Source of the DNA: Microcyclospora pomicola
Lineage: Eukaryota > Ascomycota > Dothideomycetes > Capnodiales
NCBI GenBank assembly: GCA_002786065.1
Contig: NHNY01000002.1
Location: forward strand, 1,178,001-1,242,000
Direction of reading: 5' to 3'
DNA length: 64,000 bases
Positions 1 to 9,532 of the stretch are shown piece by piece. The translations under genes were made by a program, and so were the position numbers. The stretch's first letter is position 1. Each line of letters opens with the position of its first letter. The notes under the pieces are model-generated. The model saw only the letters and a program-made list of their open reading frames with translations. It was not told the DNA's origin and searched no databases.

Positions 1-666
1 GATCGGGGCAAGTCGTGAAGGGGGGATTCGGTGTATCTGCGTATGCGCGAATCGTGGTGAGGACGCTTCGTAGTCTCGAGTCGCGTGGAATGTCGATTGG
101 AGGGTCAGGAGGAGATCAAGGTCGTAGATGATCTTTTCAGCAGTCCCGCTGCTTTCTTCTTATTAAGGTATTGTAAGGGAGGTCTCAAATTATTCGAAGA
201 AGGGGTCTAGCACATGTACAAGGCAGGAGAACGTGTTCGATCACACTGCAGGGAAATGAATGTGCGGGATCACTTCCGCGGGTGGGAAGATGTTCACTTC
301 AATAATCTTCCAATGCGCTCTGCGCGGCATCTCAACGACGCGCTCATACGTGTACACATGTGTAAATCGCATATGATCAGTGTGTCCTTCGATCCATCGT
401 ATCGGACTCTCAATGTTATCTTGTATGATGTTCCGTACAACATACAGCTTGACTTGTCCACAGGGCGCTCGCGCTTAACCACGGCCCATTGACTCATCGT
501 CGACGGCTCCGTCTGTTCCCCTTACATGCCTCAGCACATATACGCGGTAGGAAAATCAGTCCCGACTACACGTCCTCATACCTGACACCTCATCTCTCAC
601 ATTCCCCTCTTCGCTTTGCCACCCATTGAACTCCCAATCCCCGCTCTTCCGCCCCCTTCAGACACC
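1..666. other. Upstream intergenic stretch, no supported gene
   Basis: No gene can be supported here. A 92-codon plus-strand frame (214-492) and an overlapping minus-strand frame show no recognisable domain. The last 80 bases before the GNAT start are strongly pyrimidine-rich, typical of a filamentous fungal promoter and leader. Confidence 0.5.
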
Positions 667-1437
667 ATGGCCCTCCCCGTCCTCCCCATGACCGAAGCCG
701 ACCTCCCAGCCTTCGTCGCCATCGAACACGCCGCCTTCAAGGACCATCCGCGGAAACCCATGCTGTGGCCGAACGGCTACACGCCCGCCGTGCACGCCTA
801 CTTCATGGATCGCAAGGTGTCGAGTTTCCGCACCCCCGGGGGCCGCTTCATGTACGCTGCCGATACCACGACGGGGACGATGCTGGCGGGCTCCGAGTGG
901 ACGTTTGCGCTGGACGCGGACGCCAATGCCGCCGACCCGGTCGCGGACGAGCATGCGCCGCCGCCGCCCAAGTGGCCGGTCGAGGGTAATTGGCGCATGA
1001 GCTTGTTCTTCCAGCGCGAGTGGCAGATGTATCTCCGTCGGACGTTTCCGTGCAAGCCGTATATTGGTAAGTACTCTGCAGCCTGCTTCCTGGGGATGGT
1101 AGGTGGTGGATCATTTCTCAGTGGCTTATTCGTGTGCGTGTCTGCAGTACTGGAAATCTTGACCGTTGCTCCAAACGCACAACGAAGAGGTGCTGGTACA
1201 GCACTGCTGACCTGGGGCGTGCAACAGGCGGATCAGTTGGGCCTGCCGATTTGCCTCGAGTCGACGCCAGCGGGTCTGACGCTGTACAAGCGGTTTGGCT
1301 TTACGGAGGTGCGCGTGCTGCGTGCTGACATGAAGGACTTCGGCTTCAACGAGCCGTACGATGAAGATGCTGCTGTACGCGTCTGGATGATCCGACAACC
1401 ACATGCCAAGGGAGCAGAAGGGGTAAATACATCTTGA
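667..1437 (+). CDS. GNAT-family N-acetyltransferase
   Basis: Predicted acetyl-CoA-dependent N-acetyltransferase; the substrate is unknown. Two exons, 667-1066 and 1148-1437, give about 229 residues. The intron (GTAAGT...CTGCAG, 81 nt) is a multiple of three and has no stop, so the unspliced frame stays open; removing it joins KPYI directly to VLEILTVAP, the expected GNAT beta-strand. The acetyl-CoA-binding loop QRRGAG lies at about residues 144-149, followed by a helix and the usual C-terminal LYKRFGF element. The ATG at 667 has a CACC context; the frame is open upstream but without another ATG. The N-terminal half is less conserved. Small cytosolic GNATs of this kind are numerous in ascomycetes, so only the family is assigned. 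The family call is firm and the exact start is likely. Confidence 0.85.
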   Translation: MALPVLPMTEADLPAFVAIEHAAFKDHPRKPMLWPNGYTPAVHAYFMDRKVSSFRTPGGRFMYAADTTTGTMLAGSEWTFALDADANAADPVADEHAPPPPKWPVEGNWRMSLFFQREWQMYLRRTFPCKPYIGKYSAACFLGMVGGGSFLSGLFVCVSAVLEILTVAPNAQRRGAGTALLTWGVQQADQLGLPICLESTPAGLTLYKRFGFTEVRVLRADMKDFGFNEPYDEDAAVRVWMIRQPHAKGAEGVNTS

Positions 1438-1538
1438 AGTACAAGTTTTTAGCTATGTTACAAAAGTTTACAGTCTCCAACGAAGCATCTTCTCCACATG
1501 CAAACGAACCCTATCAGTGGTCTAGCAGCCCTGAAGTC

Positions 1539-4529
1539 CTATATTTCACCCGGCGTACCGTTCTCGTCGCGACTTGCTCCGAACAAATCAGGGAAGAGCT
1601 GCCGGACACTTTGTGTGTCGTGCTCGTCCAGTTTGGCTTTTAGGTCGCGGACGATGCTTTCGTCATTGACGCCCACACGCTGAAGACCGCGTACCACCCA
1701 AACCAGATCAGCGGCAAACGAATCCTGACCATCCACATCCGCTCGAGCTTCACGCACAGTATCTGGACGCGCAGCCTTTGGCTCACTTCCAGCTTTAGAA
1801 ACACGAGCGACGCTAGCAAATCCAGGTGCCGAACTCTTCTCCTTGATTAGCTGGCTGAAGAGCAGAGTGAAGGTCTGAGCATTGGGGCGAAGGCCACCAT
1901 ATATCACGACTTTCAGATCGGGTTGTCCTGGTATTCGGATTACCGTCCTTTGCCGATCTTCTCTCGCCACAGCTCTATGCTTCCTGATATTCTGGAAAGC
2001 AGCTCCAGCACGCAAGCCGACAGCAGACCCTAATTGCAAATTTTGTACCGAAGGTGGCCAGAATTGTTCCAGCACTCGCCGACCGACACTACTTCCGAAC
2101 GCTGCAAGTACGCCTTCGAAGATGAGGTTGAATGTTCTTGCTCGTAATGTGAAATCGTGGTGTCCAGTGATTAATGGTCTGAAGGCATTGCAGAAGCCAG
2201 ACCAATAAGGATCTAAGCTTGCTAACACCATGAGAAGCAAATGATGATGGGCATGCTCACTGTGAGGTCGAGTCGCATCCTGGATTCTGTAGTGTAGGCG
2301 TGATTGTTGGCTTTGAACCTGCCGTCTGACATCCCAGCTACTCATGATTGCGGAAAACATTTCTTTTGCTTGCTCGAGATCACCTTCTTTCCCACTGGCT
2401 TGTGCTTTCAACATGACTCTGCTAAGGTTGGCAAGATTGTCCATATCAGGTCGGTATTCGAAGCTTGTCATGAATTCAAGTAGCTTCCTTGCAGCAGACC
2501 ATTTTCCCATGTTGATCTGTGTGTTCAAGAATGCTCGAGAAAGCGCCTCGGATAGCCTCGCGGTCTTGCTAGTGCTCTCGTGCGTCCGCTGAGCGCCTGC
2601 ATTGACGACCTCAGAGTACAGTGCACGATCCCCCGTCTCGGCAGCAAATCTGGCTAAGCTCGGCGACAGAACCGGATCCTGATACATCGTTTTGGGTATA
2701 GCATACGTCTGGAAGGAATGCTCGTTCAGCAGGCTCTTACCGAAGTCGTAGGCTTTTGAGTCCATCAGCAGCTCGAGGAACGGCGCCAGAATAGTGGCTG
2801 GAATTTGTGCTTCCGGCAGTGCTGCGCTGAGCTCACCGCGGCTCAGAAGTGGCAGATTATTCGATGTTTCTTGCACTTTCGACGGCTTGGGAGGAACCTT
2901 CGCACTCACGGTCGCGTTCGCCATTGTATACGCTTTGAAGTCTTCAAACACCCAGCTCGATGCCTTTAGGTCGCCGTTCTCAACTGCTTGTCGAAGAGCA
3001 TTATGATAGAGACCCAATGCCAAGGAACTATTATACTCAGCCAGCGCCACTGTAAACAAGGCTTTACTTGTATCGTATGCACGAACATCACGCCCTCCAG
3101 GAGTAGAAGAAGCTTGCTGCAAGTGTCTGGATTCGTAGTCGCGAAGCACAACGGAATCCCAGGAACCTGCGCTAAGCTTCGTTTCTGATCGAGCCAAGAA
3201 CATCTTGAATGCGGTTAGCAAGCGAGCTGAGCGGAATCTTACAAGAGTCGAGTCGGAACTCGAGTTATGCACAACGGACAACAAAGCATCGATGTAGGCA
3301 TCGACTACTTCACTGCTGATTGTGCGACGTACTTGGGCATACGTTTGATCCATTCCATCCGCAGCTCCGTTGGTCGTGTCAAGAAAGGGGTCCATTGTAT
3401 CGTCAGGCGCCTGGCCGGCAAGGATGTGCGAGCGCCAAGGCACTGGACACCAACCTGCTTGATGAACACATATTCGGTAAAGGATAGAGAGTCCATCGTC
3501 GAGCCATGGGCCCTGGAGGCATGACCACAGCACTAATTCGAGCCAGACTTCTGGACGCAGACCTTCCACGCGTACCCTGTAAGCCGTCGGCGGAATTGCG
3601 CGGTAGTATGCCCCACGCGTTACGGCTTCTTTCATGATCAGCTGTTCTTGTGCCTTCCATGCCGCATCGGACAGAGACCTGAGTATCTGCGACGAGAGCA
3701 AATGTAGCAATGGAGGCTGCTGTATTGCTGTAGCAGAAGCAGGCGGCCTGGGCGAGTAGATCGAGGTGGGCATCAACTCGCGGTGGTGGAGGTACGCAAT
3801 GAGTTCGAGAATTTCAGGTTTGATCATGCCATCCTCACATGCCAAGATCATCTCTCCCAGGCTGTACCACAGAAGTCCCACGAAGTCCTTCTGAATCGTG
3901 GCTCTATTACCAGAAACTGTAAGAGCCTTGCCCGAGGTGAGCTCATTCAGACTAGGCGAATCATGAAGTGTCACATTCGGCTCGATTGCGAAAGCCTGTC
4001 GAGTGATTGATCGTAGGGAGTGATCATTGGTCCATGGTTGTATTCGTGGGACTGCTGAATTCGACTGAGGTGAAACAGGGTTGGTGCCTTCGATGACATG
4101 TTTCACAAGCCAGATGACTGCATCCCAGCGTTGCTCGACAATCCCAAGGTAGGATAGAAGCGGTATTGAAGCAGCGTCGTCGTTGATGTTCTTTAGTCTG
4201 TGCGCCGCAAGGAGGATCGCAGCCGTGTCTGCTGGGCCTAAGCAGGCTTCATTTTCGTTGATTGATGGGCCACGCCTCAGATGAACAGGCAATGCCTGCT
4301 CGACATGGCGCATCCATGACTGAGGTATTCCCTTTCGGTATTTGAGCTGTGATGGAAATCCCAAGGTTTCGAATATGGGGAATGCTTGCTCGAACCACTG
4401 GCGTCGTCCTTCAACAGCCGTCGTGGCAAACCGCCGTGGATGATATGGGAAATGGCAATGAGTTTGACTCCGCAAGGACCTAAACCTTACCAGCGAGAAG
4501 CGGGTTCCACGCGCAGGCCATTGCAACAT
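1539..4529 (-). CDS. Large mitochondrial-type protein, possibly PPR-like
   Basis: One uninterrupted frame of about 996 residues from the chosen ATG at 4529; an in-frame ATG at 4571 would add 14 residues. I prefer 4529 because the protein then starts MLQWPARGTRFSLVRFRSL, rich in Arg, Ser and aromatic residues and lacking acids, as in mitochondrial presequences. The rest is mostly alpha-helical with recurring helix pairs (for example around the ALSRAFLNTQINMGKWSAAR and LEQAKEMFSAIMSSWD segments), reminiscent of pentatricopeptide-like repeat proteins. A role in organelle RNA metabolism or complex assembly (for instance CIA84-like) is conceivable but unproven; I see no catalytic motif. The gene is divergent from the PARP-finger gene across a 375-bp shared promoter and ends 102 bp from the convergent GNAT gene. 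Confidence 0.7.
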   Translation of the reverse strand: MLQWPARGTRFSLVRFRSLRSQTHCHFPYHPRRFATTAVEGRRQWFEQAFPIFETLGFPSQLKYRKGIPQSWMRHVEQALPVHLRRGPSINENEACLGPADTAAILLAAHRLKNINDDAASIPLLSYLGIVEQRWDAVIWLVKHVIEGTNPVSPQSNSAVPRIQPWTNDHSLRSITRQAFAIEPNVTLHDSPSLNELTSGKALTVSGNRATIQKDFVGLLWYSLGEMILACEDGMIKPEILELIAYLHHRELMPTSIYSPRPPASATAIQQPPLLHLLSSQILRSLSDAAWKAQEQLIMKEAVTRGAYYRAIPPTAYRVRVEGLRPEVWLELVLWSCLQGPWLDDGLSILYRICVHQAGWCPVPWRSHILAGQAPDDTMDPFLDTTNGAADGMDQTYAQVRRTISSEVVDAYIDALLSVVHNSSSDSTLVRFRSARLLTAFKMFLARSETKLSAGSWDSVVLRDYESRHLQQASSTPGGRDVRAYDTSKALFTVALAEYNSSLALGLYHNALRQAVENGDLKASSWVFEDFKAYTMANATVSAKVPPKPSKVQETSNNLPLLSRGELSAALPEAQIPATILAPFLELLMDSKAYDFGKSLLNEHSFQTYAIPKTMYQDPVLSPSLARFAAETGDRALYSEVVNAGAQRTHESTSKTARLSEALSRAFLNTQINMGKWSAARKLLEFMTSFEYRPDMDNLANLSRVMLKAQASGKEGDLEQAKEMFSAIMSSWDVRRQVQSQQSRLHYRIQDATRPHSEHAHHHLLLMVLASLDPYWSGFCNAFRPLITGHHDFTLRARTFNLIFEGVLAAFGSSVGRRVLEQFWPPSVQNLQLGSAVGLRAGAAFQNIRKHRAVAREDRQRTVIRIPGQPDLKVVIYGGLRPNAQTFTLLFSQLIKEKSSAPGFASVARVSKAGSEPKAARPDTVREARADVDGQDSFAADLVWVVRGLQRVGVNDESIVRDLKAKLDEHDTQSVRQLFPDLFGASRDENGTPGEI

Positions 4530-4904
4530 GAGTATGCTGTCGGTATAGTTGGGAAGCTCGCATTCTTCCAATTTGATGATGATGATGCAAAGACGATAGG
4601 GTGAATCCCAGCGTTTGTTTGCTTAGTGGCTTGACGTGTGGCGCTAGCGCGAGCTGTCGCCTGCGACGTGCTGCTTGAGGCCAAACAGAATATATTATTA
4701 TTATAGCAACGGCACAGCACCTCACTCTACCTGCTCTCGTCTCTGCTTCCTTGCGATCGTTTCCTCATATCATCTACCCACAATACTCACCTCCTGGCGA
4801 CTATAATCGCTTTGCGAGAACTGTACCACATAGTGCATCGACAAACGTCACCGATTCAAGCAAACCATTCGTTTTGAATACTCATCTCAAGACACTGCTT
4901 CATC
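4530..4904. promoter_or_regulatory. Bidirectional promoter region
   Basis: This 375-bp interval separates two divergent starts (4529 minus, 4905 plus). It contains an AT-rich TATTATTATTATA tract near 4690-4704, and C/T-rich sequence before the plus-strand gene. No specific factor site is claimed. Confidence 0.5.
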
Positions 4905-6038
4905 ATGCCGGCCTACCGCGTTGGTACGTTTTCGCGCCAGACATCGAAAGTTGACATGTTCAGGGATATGCTGACGAACCTCAGAGATCTCCTCGACTGC
5001 GCGTGCTGGCTGCAATGCCACACACTGCAAGAAAGAGGGAGTGAAGATCCAGAAAGGCGACTTACGTCAGGGTGCTTGGGTCGAGTACGAGGGTCGAGGC
5101 AGCTACAAGTGGAGGCACTGGCATGTATGACCCAAACCTTTTGCTCGGGCTTTTTGGCTAACCTACTCCGAAGGGGCTGCGTCACACCTGAAGTTCTTCA
5201 CAACTGGCACGAGGCGAGTGAAGGCAACACCGACCTCATCGACGGGTTCGATATCCTCCCAGACCATGCACAAGACAAAGTCCAACAGGCCCTAGAACAA
5301 GGGCACGTGGACGACGAAGACTGGAACGGTGTAAGTCTTGTTCGAGTCATCAGGATGAGACCATGACTAATCTATACCACAGGATATCGAGTGTAACCGA
5401 TGGACGGGCCAGAAAGGCGTGGGCATGTTTGTGAAGGGTGCTGCAAAGAGGCAGAAGGATGCGGTAAGATGTTTCGCCTTGTACGCCACGCGGCTCGAAG
5501 AGCATCATCTAATTCCTTACAGGAGGAGGCCGATGCACAAGACGGAGCTCAAGAAACGCCAGCCAAAAAGACCGCAGGAAAGAAACGCAAAGCTGCCAAG
5601 GTCGATGACGATGATCAGGAAGAGGAGGAACCAGCAAAAGCGAAGAAAGGCAGAGGCAAGAAGGCCAAGGTCGCAGCCGACGAGGATGAGGGCGAAGCTG
5701 CACCGCCTGTTTCCAAGCGTGCACGAGCCAAGAAATCGAAGGCCCAGACCAGTGATCAGGAAGAAGATGCGCCTGTCAAGGCTCCTGCGACCAAGAAGGG
5801 TAGGGGCAAAAAGTCCGCACCCATTGTGGAGGCAGAGGCGGAGGACGAGGTTGTGGACGAGGAGCCAGAGGAAGATCCCAAACCGGCTCCCAAGAAGAAA
5901 GGCAAAAAGACCGCTGCTGGCGATGCCGTTGAGACGGCGAGCAAAGCACCTTCAAAGGCAAAGCCGAAGCGCAACACCAAAGCCTCGCGTGCGGCCGCCG
6001 TTGCTGACGACGACGACCACGCAGAAGAAGAAGACTGA
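4905..6038 (+). CDS. PARP-type zinc-finger protein with basic tail
   Basis: Nuclear DNA-binding protein candidate of about 302 residues from five exons: 4905-4923, 4985-5120, 5174-5330, 5383-5463, 5523-6038. Residues 1-90 form a zf-PARP domain: Cys16, Cys21, His51 and Cys54 fit the CCHC zinc site, with the typical KGDLRQGAWVE and WRHWGCVTP blocks. In PARP1 and DNA ligase III this finger binds strand breaks. No ADP-ribosyltransferase or ligase domain follows; instead a tail from about residue 130 alternates Lys/Ala-rich blocks (KKGRGKK repeated) with acidic clusters, resembling a chromatin-binding tail. The second intron (5121-5173) uses a GC donor (GCATGT) with a GGCTAACC branch site and splits the Trp52 codon; no GT donor keeps the finger in frame. 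The role in DNA-break sensing is inferred. Single-finger proteins like this are common in filamentous fungi. Confidence 0.85.
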
Positions 6039-6997
6039 AATGCTCTTCTACACTCAGCATGATCGAGTCCACATGCGCAGCGACAACACACTACGACGGT
6101 GTTGCTTTCAAGGATGGGCTGGGATGTTTGCTTTCTGCTGATGTTGTTTCTCATATGCTACGTCACTCCAGTGTGGAGCCAACTGTACAACATACCTACA
6201 TATTACCATTGCTGCGTCTAGCGCGACCAATGTAGCGCTCGGCTTCGCGCGCGAATACGCTTCGCCAACTTCGTTTCAGAAAACCAGCATTCTTGCAGTC
6301 AAATCTCCAATGGCATGAATCGATGCGGCCCTGCTGCATCTGACGCCATCTCCTTGCCGTGTTCTCGTATCCTAAACCACCCTTGACTTAAGGCGTCGAT
6401 TGCTATATGTGACGTCAATCATGTGCGTCACGATGTGGCCCAGCCTCCTCACACCACTCCACGTCTTCACATCATCGACCAGATCTGATCCTGATTGCAA
6501 CTTCGCTTGATTAGTTGCGCGATCTTCCCCCCCTGCCAGGTCTCAGATCTGCCAGATCTAAGATCCAGATCCGCCCAATCGGCGCATCCGCCACGCCTGT
6601 CGTGCATGCCATTGGTACCTGCGCTAGGTCGAAAGCGCTGCGTCGTTGACGTCTGCACACGATCTCTTGGCCCATCTCATCGCTGCCATGGTCCAGCCAG
6701 CATACACTTGTCCTGCCCCGCCTAGCTCGATGGAGACGTGGTGAGCTCCCGCGGCTCGATCTCTGGACTCTGGTACACATCAGACAGGGCTCGTTGACAT
6801 CAGCATGACGGCGTGATGCTCGCTGCCCACGGCGACGTAGGTCGTCACGCGGGGTGGTGGTGGACTGCTGGTCGATACATGTATGAACAGCTCTGCCCGC
6901 GGCGAGGGTGACGATTCTTTCTCTATTCTCACGAAAACACTCTATTCCACATCAACCCCGAAACACATCTCCCCAACCGCTTATCCACATACACAAC
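6039..6997. other. Intergenic region upstream of CHZ gene
   Basis: There is no supported gene in this 959-bp stretch. It holds a CRE-like palindrome at 6410-6417 and a short cluster of CAGATC/AGATCC words at about 6544-6572. Short frames on both strands overlap each other and show no domain. Confidence 0.5.
6410..6417. promoter_or_regulatory. CRE-like palindrome TGACGTCA
   Basis: This is a perfect 8-bp CRE/ATF half-site palindrome, 588 bp before the CHZ gene start and 372 bp after the PARP-finger gene. Fungal bZIP proteins of the Atf1 type bind this sequence. One 8-mer may occur by chance, so function is unproven. Confidence 0.3.
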
Positions 6998-7385
6998 ATG
7001 TCTTCCGACGAAGTCCCCTCAGCCAATGTGTCCGACAACGACTACGTCAGCCGACCCGGCCAGAAGGACGTTGTCCCCGTGCAGAGCGATGAGACGCCCG
7101 TCAACGACCCTGTAGCCAGCGAGAATGCGGACTCGGAAGAGCAGCTCGGTGAGTGACCTTTGTTCTGTTTGCCCCTTCACCTCACCTCACCTCGCCACAT
7201 CAGATGTATGGGATCGTAGGACTAACTTGTCTATCACAGCTGCCGACGAGTCGCAAGCTATTGACCAGGACAACGTCATGGATGACCGCACACGTGGCGC
7301 CGCACCAGAGGAGGGCGCATACACCGAGCCCGGCGACACTGAGGGTCTGCCTGAGAACGATGGAAGGAGCCGCATCGCGCAGTAG
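6998..7385 (+). CDS. Small CHZ-motif histone-chaperone-like protein
   Basis: About 98 residues from two exons, 6998-7148 and 7240-7385, joined by a GTGAGT...CACAG intron of 91 nt; the phase restores an alanine codon. The segment AIDQDNVMDDRTRGA resembles the CHZ motif (consensus IDxxNI...RRTRGK) of Chz1, which binds the H2A.Z-H2B dimer for delivery to SWR1. The protein is highly acidic, as expected of a histone chaperone. It is much shorter than yeast Chz1, and the conserved-looking flanks (DYVSRPGQKD near the start, YTEPGDTEGLP after the motif) suggest a separate filamentous-fungal paralogue. H2A.Z binding is inferred only from the motif. The ATG at 6998 follows an AACA context. Confidence 0.7.
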
Positions 7386-7534
7386 AGCAGTAGATGGGAT
7401 TTGCTTTCACGACTTGTCAATGTCTAGCTATGTCACGAACGATCTACGTTTGCCAAAGTTTTCGAATGTCATGCGCACATCTCTCATGTACAAGTATATT
7501 GGAAATCTAAATCATGTCTAATTGTAAAGCAATC

Positions 7535-9004
7535 CTACAACGCTGGTTTCGGCATCATTTTACCCTCCTTCTCGTACCCTGCCAGTCGCTTCTGCTTCGC
7601 ATCATACATGAACTTCCGGGCATCGGCCACGGTGAGCTTGGTCACATCCTCGACCTGGACCACATCTTCCTTGCCGGTCTTAGCATAGACATATCTCCCG
7701 CTAGTCTGCGCGGTGTCCGCTTCCTCGACGCATCGCTTCACGAAAGCAGCCCATGACTTGACGCACCGCTCAGATGTTTGCAAATGTGGCATGAGCATGG
7801 CAAAGCAATGCGGCATGGCTTCGTACTGCTCCCACGTGACCTTGACGCCTTGCGAGGCTGCCGTCCGCGCGACGACAAAGTCCTCATCCGTCAGCATTTC
7901 CGTGCCCGTGCACATCCACAATGGCGGAGAGCCTTCCCAGCTCTCGGCGCCGACCATGGACACGAGTGGGTGGTCGAGGAGGGACAGATCGCAGAACAGA
8001 TCGCCGCGTGGTGGGTTCGTAGGCCAGTACTCGTCCTTCGCGAAATGAGACAGCGCGTCCTCGCGGGGCGGCGGGAGGTAGTCGTATTTCACGTTGGCCA
8101 ATATCGAGGGCATGGACCGGGCAATGTCGAACCAGCCAGAGTTGGCAGATGCGCCAGCAGGAAGCGGCACATCCACAGTCTTGCCATGGAACTGTACGGT
8201 CGGATTCGAGCTTGATCGGTGCAACTGCAGGAGGAGTTGAAGTAGCGCGAATGAGAGGTTGCCGCCAGCGCTGTCGCCTCCCAAGACGATATGCTTCGCG
8301 GGAATGGCCTCGTGCAGCGATCCTGGGGGAGGATACATCAGACTGAGGTACACCAAGAAGGCATCCATGAGTTGGCCAGGGAAGCCTGCTTGAGGAGCCA
8401 AGCGATACCGCACACTACACACACGACCGGAGATCTCAGTTGCGAGTTTCGTGACGAGAGCTCGGTGCGTGCTCGGGTCGGCCATGTAGTATGCACCGCC
8501 ATGGAAGTATAGTATCGTGGTCTCGCTCGTTCTCATCGGCTCGGCCATGAGTCTTTTGTACTTCTCCTCCTCGCTGATCGCAGGCAAAGGCTCGTCTTTC
8601 TTCGCACCCGGCCTGTTCCCTGTCCATTCCACTTCGATGTCTACTAGCGAAGGCTTCACGTAGTCGATTTCAGTGAACGCCATATCTTCGATAGCCTTGA
8701 ACACAGCCGCCTCCAGGCCATCCTTCTCGACGGGCGGTGCTGGGATCGTAGTCTTCGCAATCCAGACTGGGCCTTTGATACCGGGGTCCCTCAATGTGCG
8801 CTTCTGGATCTTACCGATCGGCTGCGGTTCCGCGGTGCCGCCTTTCATGAGGTTGCGCAGGAACTGGACGGTCAAGGTCGTGCGCATGTCCCATTTCGAG
8901 GACGTCTCGCCGGATCCCAAGGTATGCCATAGTGCAGCATTGGCGAGGCCTGGCACTTGGGGAAGGAGGAATTTGATCAGAGCAAGGCTGCCGGTGCCGT
9001 CCAT
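7535..9004 (-). CDS. Alpha/beta hydrolase, HSL/GDXG esterase family
   Basis: Predicted carboxylesterase or lipase of 489 residues in one exon. The HSL-family oxyanion motif HGG is at residues 168-170 and the nucleophile elbow GDSAGG at 243-248 (Ser245). A likely acid lies in TEMLTDEDF and the catalytic His in EAMPHCFAML. Residues 7-28 (ALIKFLLPQVPGLANAAL) are hydrophobic and may anchor the protein to a membrane or lipid droplet. It runs tandem with zrg17, its 5' neighbour on the same strand, with 528 bp between them. The substrate is unknown; fungal members act on short acyl esters. The family call is firm. Confidence 0.88.
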   Translation of the reverse strand: MDGTGSLALIKFLLPQVPGLANAALWHTLGSGETSSKWDMRTTLTVQFLRNLMKGGTAEPQPIGKIQKRTLRDPGIKGPVWIAKTTIPAPPVEKDGLEAAVFKAIEDMAFTEIDYVKPSLVDIEVEWTGNRPGAKKDEPLPAISEEEKYKRLMAEPMRTSETTILYFHGGAYYMADPSTHRALVTKLATEISGRVCSVRYRLAPQAGFPGQLMDAFLVYLSLMYPPPGSLHEAIPAKHIVLGGDSAGGNLSFALLQLLLQLHRSSSNPTVQFHGKTVDVPLPAGASANSGWFDIARSMPSILANVKYDYLPPPREDALSHFAKDEYWPTNPPRGDLFCDLSLLDHPLVSMVGAESWEGSPPLWMCTGTEMLTDEDFVVARTAASQGVKVTWEQYEAMPHCFAMLMPHLQTSERCVKSWAAFVKRCVEEADTAQTSGRYVYAKTGKEDVVQVEDVTKLTVADARKFMYDAKQKRLAGYEKEGKMMPKPAL

Positions 9005-9532
9005 CTTGGCAGATTGGATATGCAGTAAGAGACGAGAGGTGACAATACGAAAGGCGACTTACATGTGATTGAGGCTACCTGAGCACTGTTCATACATGTA
9101 CTGTAAATGTACAGATCATACCCGAGAGCGAGTCCGCGGCATGTATGATAGCCGGTGGTTGCATAACCACACTAGCCAAAAGCACGTCCCTTCATTTGAG
9201 CACATGTGATCCTTATATCAGTTTGTGTAAATACATACAAGAGGTCAAGCAAGAATGGCGAAGCCGACCATCTCAGTATGGTGTGCCGACCCAAAAGGAG
9301 GATAGCAGTCGTCGAAAGCATCACAGACACTTCCGGACGCAGTGTCACTGTGACATGCATTCAATGTCAATTCCATTGCCCAACTTAATCGAGAGGACTT
9401 GGACACTGATAAGGTAGCAAATCACTACAAATGAACACTGACGGGAAAGACGTGACTTTTCGCAGGCGTAATGTACAGACCCGTTCTGTACAGGGTATCA
9501 TGATCATGAATGTCGTGAAACGTATGAGCAGC
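9005..9532. promoter_or_regulatory. Esterase promoter region
   Basis: This 528-bp interval lies between the zrg17 stop codon and the esterase start, both genes on the minus strand. A short inverted repeat (TGTAC, seven-base spacer, GTACA) lies at about 9097-9113. There is no coding support. Confidence 0.35.

Noticed and set aside
214-492. 92-codon frame near the window start
   Set aside because: No domain, opposed by a minus-strand frame of similar length, no leader or splice evidence.
5756-6154. 132-codon minus-strand frame
   Set aside because: Antisense to the Lys/Ala-rich tail of the PARP-finger protein; no domain.
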